The position numbers and the translations under genes were made by a program. The notes beneath the pieces were generated by a model that ran no database searches, was not told where the DNA came from, and worked only from the letters and a program-made list of their open reading frames with translations. DNA of 9,981 bases, taken from NCBI GenBank assembly GCA_026392535.1, contig JAPLBX010000023.1:1-9981 (forward strand), given 5' to 3'. This document shows positions 1 to 6,134 of this stretch, in pieces (the first letter of the stretch is position 1; every line of letters begins with the position of its first letter). The stretch comes from Actinomycetota bacterium (lineage in GTDB: Bacteria > Actinomycetota > Actinomycetes > S36-B12 > UBA5976).

Positions 1-429
1 TGGGTAGTCAACAACATTTGCAAATTCGATACCATCTGAAACTGAATTCAAAACTTTCCACTTTGGTTGTTTGATTCCAAGGCTTTCAAGTTTTTGTCTC
101 ATTAAAACTTTGTCTTGCGCGTGTGCTAATGCCTTTGAACCTGGGCGTACTACAACTCCGCGACTTTCTAAGTCTCTGATGATTTCAAGTGGCACATGCT
201 CATGATCGAACGTGACCACATCAGCGCCGTTAACAATTTTCTCAATCGCTGCTGCATCGTCATGTTCACCAATAAATATTTCACCAACTACTTGGGCGGC
301 GCTGTCAGTTGGGCTTTGAGAAAGTACTCGTAACTCGACCCCCAGCGCGATAGCAGCTTGTTGGGTCATACGCGACAACTGGCCTCCGCCAATCATCACA
401 ACGGTGGGAAATCCGTGCGCTTTTGCCAC
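1..429 (-). CDS. purK: N5-carboxyaminoimidazole ribonucleotide synthase, N-terminal part (runs off left edge)
   Basis: PurK is the ATP-grasp enzyme that carboxylates aminoimidazole ribonucleotide to N5-CAIR in de novo purine synthesis. On the minus strand the frame is open from the in-frame TAG at 442-440 to base 1, giving 143 codons. The protein begins VAKAHGFPTVVMIGGGQLSR, with the glycine-rich N-terminal nucleotide-binding turn (IGGGQLSRM) typical of PurK. It continues with AAIALGVELRVL, a middle stretch ending TFDHEHVP, and VVRPGSKALAHAQDK, the region where the ATP-grasp domain starts. I chose GTG at 429 because no ATG lies earlier in this frame and a TAGGCT box sits six bases upstream, as expected for a leaderless message. 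ATG at 396 is too deep in the motif to be the start. About 230 C-terminal residues lie outside the window. It is divergent from gtrA, as in mycobacteria. The family call is secure; the exact start is inferred. Confidence 0.93.
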   Translation of the reverse strand, partial: MAKAHGFPTVVMIGGGQLSRMTQQAAIALGVELRVLSQSPTDSAAQVVGEIFIGEHDDAAAIEKIVNGADVVTFDHEHVPLEIIRDLESRGVVVRPGSKALAHAQDKVLMRQKLESLGIKQPKWKVLNSVSDGIEFANVVDYP

Positions 430-435
430 AGCCCA

Positions 436-441
436 AGCCTA
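436..441 (-). promoter_or_regulatory. putative -10 box of purK (leaderless)
   Basis: Read on the minus strand, the bases are TAGGCT, matching the actinobacterial TANNNT consensus. Six bases (435-430) separate it from the purK GTG at 429, so transcription would start at or within a base of the start codon. No Shine-Dalgarno is visible. No clear -35 hexamer is seen. Inference from spacing and consensus only. Confidence 0.45.
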
Positions 442-467
442 AACGAATTTTGAGTGTGCATTTGCCC

Positions 468-473
468 TACTCT
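468..473 (+). promoter_or_regulatory. putative -10 box of gtrA (leaderless)
   Basis: TACTCT fits TANNNT and is followed by seven bases (474-480) and then GTG at 481, the proposed gtrA start. The arrangement mirrors the purK promoter on the opposite strand about 30 bases away. A -35 box is not recognisable. The box supports choosing 481 rather than the upstream GTG at 454, which would place the promoter inside the gene. Confidence 0.45.
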
Positions 474-480
474 TGAGAGC

Positions 481-915
481 GTGAGCCTCTTAAATCGGAT
501 ACAAAAATTGGTGCCAGAAGCGTCAAAGTTCCTAACTGTTGGGGCAGTGGCTTATCTCGTGGACTTTGGAGTTTTCAATTTACTGCGATTTGCCGGCGAT
601 TTTGCACCGCTTTCAGGCAAGCCGCTAACCGCAAAAGTTATTTCTGCCTTTCTAGCCACTTTGGTTGCGTACTTTGGCAATAAGAACTGGACCTATGCAG
701 CGCGCAAAGGCCAAGACAAGCGTAAAGAAATCATCTGGTTCTTCGGATTAAATATTGTGGCGATGGTCATAGCCGTAGGATGCTTATGGATCAGCCATTA
801 TGTTCTTGGTCTAGACAGTGCATTAGCCGACAATATTTCAGCGAACATAATCGGAGTGGCATTTGGAACTTTATTCAGATTCTTTACATATCGAAGGTTC
901 GTTTTCATTCACTAG
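481..915 (+). CDS. GtrA-like family membrane protein
   Basis: This is a small polytopic inner-membrane protein of the GtrA/DPMS family, implicated in moving polyprenyl-phosphate-linked sugars or in cell-surface polysaccharide synthesis; its specific substrate cannot be read from sequence. From GTG 481 it has 144 residues. Four hydrophobic segments lie at roughly 16-36, 50-66, 85-106 and 118-134. Family marks are KFLTVGAVAYLVDFGVFNLL at 16-35, NKNWTY at 67-72 and the C-terminal FRFFTYRRFVF. Loops carry basic residues (ARKGQDKRKE, 74-83). An alternative GTG at 454 adds nine residues (MCICPTLES) with no Shine-Dalgarno; I prefer 481 because of the TACTCT box seven bases before it. The gene sits between purK and birA, the position of Rv3277 in M. 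tuberculosis. Its stop codon falls inside the first unit of an 18-nt tandem repeat. Confidence 0.88.
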   Translation: MSLLNRIQKLVPEASKFLTVGAVAYLVDFGVFNLLRFAGDFAPLSGKPLTAKVISAFLATLVAYFGNKNWTYAARKGQDKRKEIIWFFGLNIVAMVIAVGCLWISHYVLGLDSALADNISANIIGVAFGTLFRFFTYRRFVFIH

Positions 916-999
916 CTTGTTTTTGTTTACTAGCTTGTTTTTGTTTACTAGCTTTTTCAATTGCTAGTTTGTCTTTGTTTACTTTTTGTTTTCATTCAC
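913..999 (+). repeat. 18-nt T-rich tandem repeat at the 3' end of gtrA
   Basis: TAGCTTGTTTTTGTTTAC occurs exactly at 913-930 and 931-948, is followed by a partial copy from 949, and recurs degenerately as TAGTTTGTCTTTGTTTAC at 965-982. The flanking word GTTTTCATTCAC at 901-912, which encodes the last gtrA codons, recurs at 988-999. The first unit begins with the gtrA stop codon. The pattern suggests slippage or duplication of the gene tail. The rest of the gap to birA (1000-1045) shows no gene. Confidence 0.85.
947..992 (+). terminator. weak candidate terminator between convergent gtrA and birA
   Basis: ACTAGC at 947-952 pairs with GCTAGT at 963-968 around a ten-base loop, followed by a T-rich run to 992. 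The stem is only six base pairs and not GC-rich, so a strong intrinsic terminator is doubtful. It lies within the tandem repeat, so the hairpin may be incidental. It is the only hairpin of note in the space where two convergent transcripts should end. Confidence 0.25.
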
Positions 1000-1045
1000 C
1001 AGTTGGTCTTAAATATTAGTGAGAAATGTTTTTTGTTGAGCTCGA

Positions 1046-1834
1046 TCAATTAGTAAGTAAGTGCTTAACGTCGCCGGTTAATACTTCAACTTCACCATCG
1101 TTGGTTTGGATTATCAAAGCACCTGCTTGATTGACATTCGTTGCGTGGCCAACCACATCTGACGAGTTTAGCATTTGCACAATCACATTCTTGCCAATTG
1201 TCAGACAAAGCTTTTTGTATGTTTCAACAACTTCAGCATCGGCTTGAGTTTGATCTTGGGTTAATTGGGTAATGATTTCAAAAATCAGTTGATTCACATC
1301 CGGTAATTCTGAAATCAATTCATTTAGCGCAATCGCTTCATCGGTTGGGCGCGAAGCTGTGAACTTCATATTTATACCAATTCCAGCAACCACAATTTCA
1401 AAATCTTGTGGATGGCGTTGCATGACGATGCCGCCTAGTTTGCGCATCTGCCCACCTACTTCAACTACGAGATCGTTGGGCCATTTAAGTTTGATGTTGG
1501 GAAGGTACTTACTTATTGCCTTTGCAACGGCTTGGCCGACAAATAGCGGAAGGACAGCTGAGTCACTTCGAAAGACAAACGACATCAAGATTGAATCGCC
1601 AGGCTCGCTTTGCCAAGTTCGGTCCAAACGCCCAATGCCAGCTGATTGGTGATGGGTAATGAGAGTTACTCCTCGGTTGAGGTCATTAGCAGAGCGTTCA
1701 AGCAGCACTTTCTGCGTCGAATCTACCTCAGGGATTACCTCAACGAGAGCTGCGATTTTGGTCTCATTTATGAGTGAATTGAGCACAGCGCTATCCGCTA
1801 GTAACCAAGATGACTTGTTAGTAGGTGTACTCAC
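1046..1834 (-). CDS. birA: biotin--[biotin carboxyl-carrier protein] ligase
   Basis: BirA activates biotin with ATP to biotinyl-5'-AMP and transfers it to the carrier lysine of biotin enzymes, here presumably Lys553 of AccA3. From GTG 1834 it has 262 residues. The order is a short N-terminal stretch, the catalytic domain with DST (38-40), the biotin-binding loop AGIGRLDRTW (65-74), KWPND with catalytic Lys117, RKLGGIV (131-137) and VAGIGINM (149-156), then the small C-terminal domain ending GDVKHLL. There is no N-terminal helix-turn-helix, so it is a group I ligase without repressor function. The first arginine of the usual GRGR loop is isoleucine; the second is kept. The frame is open up to 2053, but those extra 73 residues have no family similarity and would overlap accD5. 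A TACGGT box six bases before GTG 1834 supports a leaderless start. Confidence 0.93.
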   Translation of the reverse strand: MSTPTNKSSWLLADSAVLNSLINETKIAALVEVIPEVDSTQKVLLERSANDLNRGVTLITHHQSAGIGRLDRTWQSEPGDSILMSFVFRSDSAVLPLFVGQAVAKAISKYLPNIKLKWPNDLVVEVGGQMRKLGGIVMQRHPQDFEIVVAGIGINMKFTASRPTDEAIALNELISELPDVNQLIFEIITQLTQDQTQADAEVVETYKKLCLTIGKNVIVQMLNSSDVVGHATNVNQAGALIIQTNDGEVEVLTGDVKHLLTN

Positions 1835-1839
1835 TCGGC

Positions 1840-1846
1840 TACCGTA
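1840..1846. promoter_or_regulatory. shared near-palindromic -10 element of divergent birA and accD5
   Basis: TACCGTA reads as TACCGT on the plus strand (1840-1845) and TACGGT on the minus strand (1846-1841), both fitting TANNNT. For birA it stands six bases before GTG 1834, giving a leaderless message. For accD5 it predicts a start near 1852 and a leader of about 20 bases containing the AAGGAG site. A possible plus-strand -35, TTGTTA at 1815-1820, is 19 bases away. The boxes are seen; promoter activity is inferred. Confidence 0.45.
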
Positions 1847-1861
1847 CGCCGAAGAAGACCC

Positions 1862-1867
1862 AAGGAG
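1862..1867 (+). promoter_or_regulatory. ribosome binding site of accD5
   Basis: AAGGAG lies four bases before ATG 1872. It decides the start of accD5 and shows that the 5' fragment of the broken gene was a genuine translated N-terminus. No comparable site precedes the ATG at 2059. Confidence 0.75.
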
Positions 1868-1871
1868 AAAC

Positions 1872-2037
1872 ATGTCAGCAGAACCAACCGCTGAAAATGT
1901 GACCAACCCGCATACAACTGCTGGGAAGTTGCACGGTCTAGAAGTCCGTCGTGCTGAAGCTAAGAGCCGTCGTAATGCTGCTACCGAAAAGCAGATAACC
2001 CGCGGCAAGAACGGCGCATACGACCGTATCAACGCAA
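1872..2037 (+). pseudogene. accD5: 5' part of accD5, out of frame with the rest of the gene
   Basis: From ATG 1872, behind a good AAGGAG site, 55 codons match the N-terminus of actinobacterial acyl-CoA carboxylase beta chains: TTAGKLHGLEVRRAEAK, then EKQITRGKNGAYDRINA, the counterpart of the family's EKxHAKGKxTARERIxx. After the alanine codon 2034-2036 this frame loses similarity and runs without homology to a stop at 2289-2291. The family resumes in another frame at CAT 2038 (HRSYAFGMEK). Recalled homologues have 15 residues between these points (LLDxxSFVELDxxAx), i.e. 45 bases, but only one base (2037) is present. About 44 bases are therefore missing and the frame changes. Without the deletion the protein would have about 530 residues, the family norm. 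Assembly error, a strain variant and true inactivation cannot be told apart here. Confidence 0.8.
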
Positions 2038-2058
2038 CATCGTTCTTATGCATTCGGC

Positions 2059-3420
2059 ATGGAGAAGTCGCGCCCAGGTGGCGATGGTGTCTTCACCGGT
2101 TATGGAACTATCGATGGCCGACCAGTTTGCGTGTTCGCACAGGACTTCACAATTTTCGGTGGCTCACTAGGCGAAGTTGTGGGCGAGAAAATTACCAAGG
2201 TGATGGATCTAGCTCTAAAAACTGGTTGTCCAGTAATTGGGTTAAACGATTCAGGTGGCGCACGTATTCAAGAAGGTGTTGCATCCCTTAACCAATATGG
2301 TGAGATTTTCCGTCGCAATGTTCATTCATCCGGTGTGATTCCACAAATTTCTTTGATTCTTGGTCCTTGTGCTGGTGGTGCTGTTTATAGCCCAGCTCTT
2401 ACCGACTTCACAATCATGGTTGATCAAACATCACACATGTTTATTACCGGACCAGAAGTTATTAAAACTGTGACTGGTGAAGATGTAAGTTTTGAAGACC
2501 TTGGTGGCGCTAGAACGCACAACACAAAATCTGGTGTTGCTCACTTCATGGCATCCACCGAAGATGAAGCATTTGATTACGTGAAAACTTTGCTTTCTTA
2601 CTTACCAAGCAACAACATGGAAGAACCACCTGCATATCCTTGGGAAGCAAGTCTTGAAACAACTGAAGAAGACTATGAACTTGATTCAATAATTCCAGAT
2701 TCTGCAAATCAGCCATATGACATGCATGCGGTCTTTAGCCACATTCTTGATGACAATGACTTCCTAGAAGTGCAGCCAATGTTTGCACCAAACATCATTG
2801 TTGGTTTTGGACGTGTTGAAGGTCATGCAGTTGGTATCGTGGCAAATCAACCAATGCAACTAGCTGGAACTCTCGACATCTCTGCATCGGAGAAAGCTGC
2901 GCGCTTTGTGCGCACTTGTGATGCTTTCAACATCCCAATTCTTACTTTCGTAGATGTGCCTGGATTCTTGCCTGGCGCAGATCAAGAGTGGGACGGAATT
3001 ATTCGCCGCGGTGCCAAGTTGATTTATGCATATTCTGAAGCAACCGTGCCAACCATCACCGTTATTACTCGTAAGGCATACGGTGGCGCTTACCTAGTTA
3101 TGGGCTCTAAGTCACTTGGTGCAGACCTCAACTTCGCTTGGCCAACTGGTCAGATTGCAGTTATGGGCGCCCAAGGTGCGGTGAACATCTTGTATCGCAA
3201 AGAACTTGAACAGGCCGATGACAAAGTTGCCAAACGTGCTGAATTGGTTGACGATTATGAAGACACTTTGGCAAACCCTTATGTAGCAGCTGAACGCGGA
3301 TATATCGATCGAGTTATCTTCCCGCATGAAACCAGAAGCATGGTAATTCGCGGACTTCGTGCACTTCGCAATAAACGCGAACAACTGCCACCAAAGAAGC
3401 ACGGAAATATTCCGCTATGA
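2059..3420 (+). CDS. accD5: acyl-CoA (propionyl-CoA) carboxylase beta chain, main part lacking its N-terminus
   Basis: This is the carboxyltransferase subunit, which moves the carboxyl group from carboxybiotin on AccA3 to an acyl-CoA, most likely propionyl-CoA (giving methylmalonyl-CoA) and possibly acetyl-CoA. The 453 codons from ATG 2059 cover nearly both crotonase-like domains. Visible marks are FGGSLGEVVGEKI, NDSGGARIQEG (63-73), the first oxyanion loop GPCAGGAVYSPA (102-113), MFITGPEVIKTVTGED, SANQPYDMH, the second-domain VDVPGFLPG and oxyanion loop ITRKAYGGAY, and the C-terminal LPPKKHGNIPL. Homology extends upstream in this frame to CAT 2038, but a stop at 1996-1998 closes it, and the true N-terminus lies at 1872 in another frame. 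ATG 2059 corresponds to an internal methionine (FGMEK) without a ribosome site, so it is probably not a natural start. The stop overlaps the accE start by four bases (ATGA), showing an operon. Confidence 0.85.
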   Translation: MEKSRPGGDGVFTGYGTIDGRPVCVFAQDFTIFGGSLGEVVGEKITKVMDLALKTGCPVIGLNDSGGARIQEGVASLNQYGEIFRRNVHSSGVIPQISLILGPCAGGAVYSPALTDFTIMVDQTSHMFITGPEVIKTVTGEDVSFEDLGGARTHNTKSGVAHFMASTEDEAFDYVKTLLSYLPSNNMEEPPAYPWEASLETTEEDYELDSIIPDSANQPYDMHAVFSHILDDNDFLEVQPMFAPNIIVGFGRVEGHAVGIVANQPMQLAGTLDISASEKAARFVRTCDAFNIPILTFVDVPGFLPGADQEWDGIIRRGAKLIYAYSEATVPTITVITRKAYGGAYLVMGSKSLGADLNFAWPTGQIAVMGAQGAVNILYRKELEQADDKVAKRAELVDDYEDTLANPYVAAERGYIDRVIFPHETRSMVIRGLRALRNKREQLPPKKHGNIPL

Positions 3421-3659
3421 CAGAAAAACACGCGGCAGATAAGCACGCGACAGATAAGCCAGTCTTTAAAGTTATTAGTGGCAATCCAACTCCTGAGGAA
3501 TTGGCAATCATTCTTTCCGTCACTGCGCATGCAAACGGAATTAAAGTTTTACCGGAACCAACCAAACTTTCAAAATGGGGTAACCCACATTCACATATGC
3601 GCCATCTACTTCCAGTTGGTCACAATGTTTGGCGACAATCATCTTGGGCAAAGCATTAA
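3417..3659 (+). CDS. accE: acyl-CoA carboxylase epsilon subunit
   Basis: AccE is a small, actinobacteria-specific subunit that stabilises or activates the acyl-CoA carboxylase holoenzyme by bridging AccA and AccD. The 80-residue protein has a charged, disordered-looking N-terminus (MTEKHAADKHATDKP) followed by the family core FKVISGNPTPEELAIILSV (17-35) and ends WRQSSWAKH, resembling the usual tryptophan-containing tail. The N-terminus contains a perfect five-residue repeat pattern, KHA-A/T-D. The start ATG overlaps the accD5 stop (ATGA), and its own stop TAA (3657-3659) shares a base with the maf start ATG (TAATG). Translation of accD5, accE and maf is therefore likely coupled. The family diverges fast, but neighbourhood and the GNPTPEEL core make the call firm. 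Confidence 0.88.
   Translation: MTEKHAADKHATDKPVFKVISGNPTPEELAIILSVTAHANGIKVLPEPTKLSKWGNPHSHMRHLLPVGHNVWRQSSWAKH
3429..3458 (+). repeat. 15-nt tandem duplication within accE
   Basis: CACGCGGCAGATAAG (3429-3443) is followed immediately by CACGCGACAGATAAG (3444-3458), differing at one base. In frame it duplicates five residues (H-A-A/T-D-K) in the non-conserved N-terminal tail of AccE. Confidence 0.9.
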
Positions 3660-4282
3660 TGCTTCCAACAATTGTGTTGGCATCTGCATCACCTGCACGC
3701 AAGATGCTTTTGGAAAATGCTGGAATAAAACCAATCATTCAAGTTAGTCACCTTGATGAAGATGCAATCACAGCTACAAACAATTGGCATAAACCAGAAG
3801 AAATCGCTGTAGGACTTGCAATTGCGAAAGCTGTTGAGGTTGCAAATAATCTGAGTGGCACAAATACTTTAATCATCGGATGTGATTCAGTTATGGAATT
3901 CGATGGTCAACCACACGGTAAACCACTAGATCATGACACTGCATTAGATCGCTTAAAAATAATGAGTGGCGGCTCTGGACATCTTCACACTGGCCATTGT
4001 GTTATTTGGATTAATGGTGAAAATCAGCAACAGGTTTCAAAAGTCACGTCCACTGAAGTGGTATTCCACGAAATGACTGCTAACGAAATCAACGCCTACG
4101 TTGCCACCGGCGAACCGCTGAACGTGGCTGGAGCCTTCACCCTTGACTCCCTTGGCGGTCCTTTCATCAAGGAAATCCATGGTGACCCCTCAAACGTAAT
4201 TGGCCTCTCCCTGCCCACCTTGCGCCTGCTCCTAGCCAAAATGGGCATCGGATGGGAATCTGTGCTGCAAAACCACGCTTAG
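3659..4282 (+). CDS. maf: Maf-like nucleoside triphosphate pyrophosphatase
   Basis: Maf proteins hydrolyse non-canonical or selected nucleoside triphosphates to the monophosphate and pyrophosphate, cleaning the nucleotide pool; some are linked to septum regulation. The 207-residue protein has the N-terminal nucleotide-binding signature VLASASPARKMLL (6-18), the catalytic-aspartate region GCDSVMEFDG (Asp76) with HGKP, the SGGSGHLHTG turn, and GEPLNVAGAFTLDSLGG followed by IHGDPSNVIGLSLP, all in family order. One of the usual two or three arginines after SP is replaced (SPARK). The frame is open with a TTG at 3629, but I start at ATG 3659: the protein then begins MLPTIVLAS as in relatives and overlaps the accE stop by one base (TAATG). 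It stands third in the accD5-accE-maf run, as Rv3282 does in M. tuberculosis. Whether it prefers dTTP/UTP or m7GTP-type substrates cannot be judged. Confidence 0.93.
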   Translation: MLPTIVLASASPARKMLLENAGIKPIIQVSHLDEDAITATNNWHKPEEIAVGLAIAKAVEVANNLSGTNTLIIGCDSVMEFDGQPHGKPLDHDTALDRLKIMSGGSGHLHTGHCVIWINGENQQQVSKVTSTEVVFHEMTANEINAYVATGEPLNVAGAFTLDSLGGPFIKEIHGDPSNVIGLSLPTLRLLLAKMGIGWESVLQNHA

Positions 4283-4331
4283 GCTCACAAATTTCCGCTC
4301 TAGTGACTGTCTAGTAGCCCTCTTGGCTTCC

Positions 4332-4337
4332 TAAACT
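4332..4337 (+). promoter_or_regulatory. possible -10 box ahead of accA3
   Basis: The 82-base gap between maf and accA3 contains TAAACT, a TANNNT match that would start transcription near 4344, about 20 bases before the TTG start. No convincing -35 and no hairpin terminator after maf are seen, so read-through from the accD5 operon is equally possible. Confidence 0.25.
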
Positions 4338-4353
4338 CACCTACCTAACCGAT

Positions 4354-4358
4354 AGGAG
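4354..4358 (+). promoter_or_regulatory. ribosome binding site deciding the TTG start of accA3
   Basis: AGGAG six bases before TTG 4365 supports this non-ATG start. The protein then begins MPRPLSKVLIANRGEIAVRV, as expected for a biotin carboxylase N-terminus. Confidence 0.75.
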
Positions 4359-4364
4359 CTCAAC

Positions 4365-6128
4365 TTGCCTCGGCCACTTTCCAAAGTGCTCATCGCTAAC
4401 CGTGGTGAAATCGCAGTTCGCGTTATTCGCGCCTGTAAAGATGCGGGCCTAACGTCGGTTGCAGTTTATGCAGACCCAGATCGTGATGCCCTGCACGTAA
4501 CAATGGCTGATGAATCTTTTGCACTAAACGGATCGACCGCCGCTGAAACTTATTTGGTTGTCGAAAAACTTATTGATATCGCACATCGAAGTGGTGCAGA
4601 TTCAGTTCATCCAGGTTATGGCTTTCTAAGTGAGAACGCAGATTTTGCCCAAGCCGTAATTGATGCTGGCCTAACTTGGATTGGCCCATCACCTGATGCG
4701 ATTCGCGCACTTGGCGACAAAGTTTCTGCAAGACACATTGCGGCTCGAGCTGGAGCACCACAAGTTCCAGGCACAGCAGACCCAGTTCAAAATGCAGATG
4801 AAGTTGTTTCTTTTGCACAGCAACACGGATTACCAATTGCAATCAAAGCTGCATTCGGTGGTGGTGGTCGCGGCTTGAAAGTTGCCCGCACAATTGAAGA
4901 AATCCCAGAACTTTTTGATTCAGCAGTTCGCGAAGCAGTTGCAGCATTCGGTCGTGGAGAATGTTTCGTTGAACGCTATCTAGATAAACCGCGTCACGTT
5001 GAAACTCAATGCCTTGCAGATATGTATGGAAATGTTGTGGTCGTATCGACTCGCGATTGTTCATTACAACGTCGTCACCAAAAACTTGTTGAAGAAGCTC
5101 CGGCTCCTTTCTTGGCTGACTGGCAAATTGAACAGCTCTATAACTCTTCAAAGGCAATATTGCGTGAAGCCGGTTATGTTGGAGCTGGAACCTGCGAATT
5201 CTTAATTGGCACCGATGGAACTATTTCCTTCCTAGAAGTAAATACACGCCTTCAAGTTGAACACCCAGTATCTGAAGAAGTGACCGGCATTGACTTGGTG
5301 CGTGAAATGTTTCGGATTGCTGCTGGCGAAGCCCTTGGTTATGGAGATCCAGCAGTACGCGGACACTCACTTGAATTTCGTATCAATGGCGAAGATCCAG
5401 GTCGCAATTTCCTACCAGCACCTGGCCGCTTAGACACATTCATTTTGCCTGAAGGACCAGGCGTTCGCGTGGACACTGGTTTCAAACAAGGTGATGAAAT
5501 TGGCGGCAACTTTGATTCACTGCTTGCAAAAATCATTATCACTGGTGCAACTCGCATGCAAGCAATTGAACGTGCCCGAAGAGCTTTGAAAGAGTTTAAA
5601 GTTGAAGGAATCGCAACTGCAACTACATTCCACGAAGTAGTAGTCAACGAACCAGATTTCATCGCCGCAGATGGAAACTTCAAAGTTCACACCCGCTGGA
5701 TTGAAACTGAATTCAATAATGAAATCCCTCCATACTCAGGTGACAGCTCAAATATTGGTGACAATCCAGATCGTGATTCAATCGTTTTCGAAATTGATGG
5801 CAAACGAGTTGAAGTAACTATGCCAGCGAACTTCGGTGTTCCAACCGGAATTGTTACAAAGCCTTCAGGCCCAGGACCTAAGCGCACCGCTAAGAAAAGT
5901 GGACCAACCGCTGCCGGTGATGCACTGACTTCGCCGATGCAAGGTACGGTTGTAAAGATTGCAGTAAACGAAGGCCAACATGTTGAACAAGGCGAACTTG
6001 TTGTAGTACTTGAAGCGATGAAAATGGAACAACCATTAATCGCTCATAAATCTGGTGTCATCACTAGATTGCAAGTAACTGTCGGTGCAACCATTGCTAA
6101 TGGCGGCACTCTTTGCGAAATTAAGTAA
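4365..6128 (+). CDS. accA3: acyl-CoA carboxylase alpha chain: biotin carboxylase fused to biotin carboxyl carrier
   Basis: AccA3 uses ATP and bicarbonate to carboxylate its own biotin, which AccD5 then uses. The 587 residues match the family length (about 590-600). Residues 1-110 form the biotin carboxylase N-domain (KVLIANRGEIAVRVIRACK; VHPGYGFLSEN at 81-91). The ATP-grasp domain follows with the glycine-rich loop FGGGGRGLKVA (164-174), FVERYLDKPRHVETQ (201-215), RDCSLQRRHQKLVEEAP (230-246) and EVNTRLQVEHPVSE (291-304), including the active-site arginine. The C-domain runs to about 450. A proline- and lysine-rich linker near 500-515 leads to the biotinyl domain, with LEAMKMEQP and biotin acceptor Lys553, 34 residues from the end. 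Translation starts at TTG behind AGGAG. The next gene begins six bases after the stop. All catalytic motifs seem intact, unlike its partner accD5. Confidence 0.96.
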   Translation: MPRPLSKVLIANRGEIAVRVIRACKDAGLTSVAVYADPDRDALHVTMADESFALNGSTAAETYLVVEKLIDIAHRSGADSVHPGYGFLSENADFAQAVIDAGLTWIGPSPDAIRALGDKVSARHIAARAGAPQVPGTADPVQNADEVVSFAQQHGLPIAIKAAFGGGGRGLKVARTIEEIPELFDSAVREAVAAFGRGECFVERYLDKPRHVETQCLADMYGNVVVVSTRDCSLQRRHQKLVEEAPAPFLADWQIEQLYNSSKAILREAGYVGAGTCEFLIGTDGTISFLEVNTRLQVEHPVSEEVTGIDLVREMFRIAAGEALGYGDPAVRGHSLEFRINGEDPGRNFLPAPGRLDTFILPEGPGVRVDTGFKQGDEIGGNFDSLLAKIIITGATRMQAIERARRALKEFKVEGIATATTFHEVVVNEPDFIAADGNFKVHTRWIETEFNNEIPPYSGDSSNIGDNPDRDSIVFEIDGKRVEVTMPANFGVPTGIVTKPSGPGPKRTAKKSGPTAAGDALTSPMQGTVVKIAVNEGQHVEQGELVVVLEAMKMEQPLIAHKSGVITRLQVTVGATIANGGTLCEIK

Positions 6129-6134
6129 GCCAAA

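Noticed and set aside
454..480. GTG 454 as the gtrA start
   Set aside because: It has no ribosome site and would place the TACTCT box inside the gene; 481 fits a leaderless start.
913..999. The 18-nt repeat as a CRISPR array or attachment site
   Set aside because: Units are directly adjacent with no spacers, are T-rich, and no cas genes or integrase are present.
1835..2053. Upstream extension of birA by 73 codons
   Set aside because: The added residues have no ligase similarity, lie opposite the accD5 N-terminus, and a good leaderless GTG start exists at 1834.
2038..2061. ATG 2059 as a natural start of a short AccD5
   Set aside because: Family similarity continues upstream to 2038, no Shine-Dalgarno or TANNNT box stands at the right distance, and a proper N-terminus with AAGGAG exists at 1872.
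1659..2291. A 210-codon plus-strand open frame through the birA/accD5 junction
   Set aside because: Its first part is antisense to birA, its middle (1872-2036) is the real accD5 N-terminus, and its end is out of frame with the carboxyltransferase. It is not a gene as a whole.
3629..3658. TTG 3629 as the maf start
   Set aside because: It adds ten residues not expected before MLPTIVLAS; ATG 3659 overlaps the accE stop by one base as in coupled genes.
4283..4364. Riboswitch, attenuator or small gene between maf and accA3
   Set aside because: Only 82 bases, with no convincing hairpin, no open frame and no recognisable riboswitch core; only a ribosome site and a weak -10 candidate are supported.
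4843..5157. Antisense open frames within accA3 and other large genes
   Set aside because: They are out-of-frame shadows of well-matched genes, with low-complexity translations and no ribosome sites.
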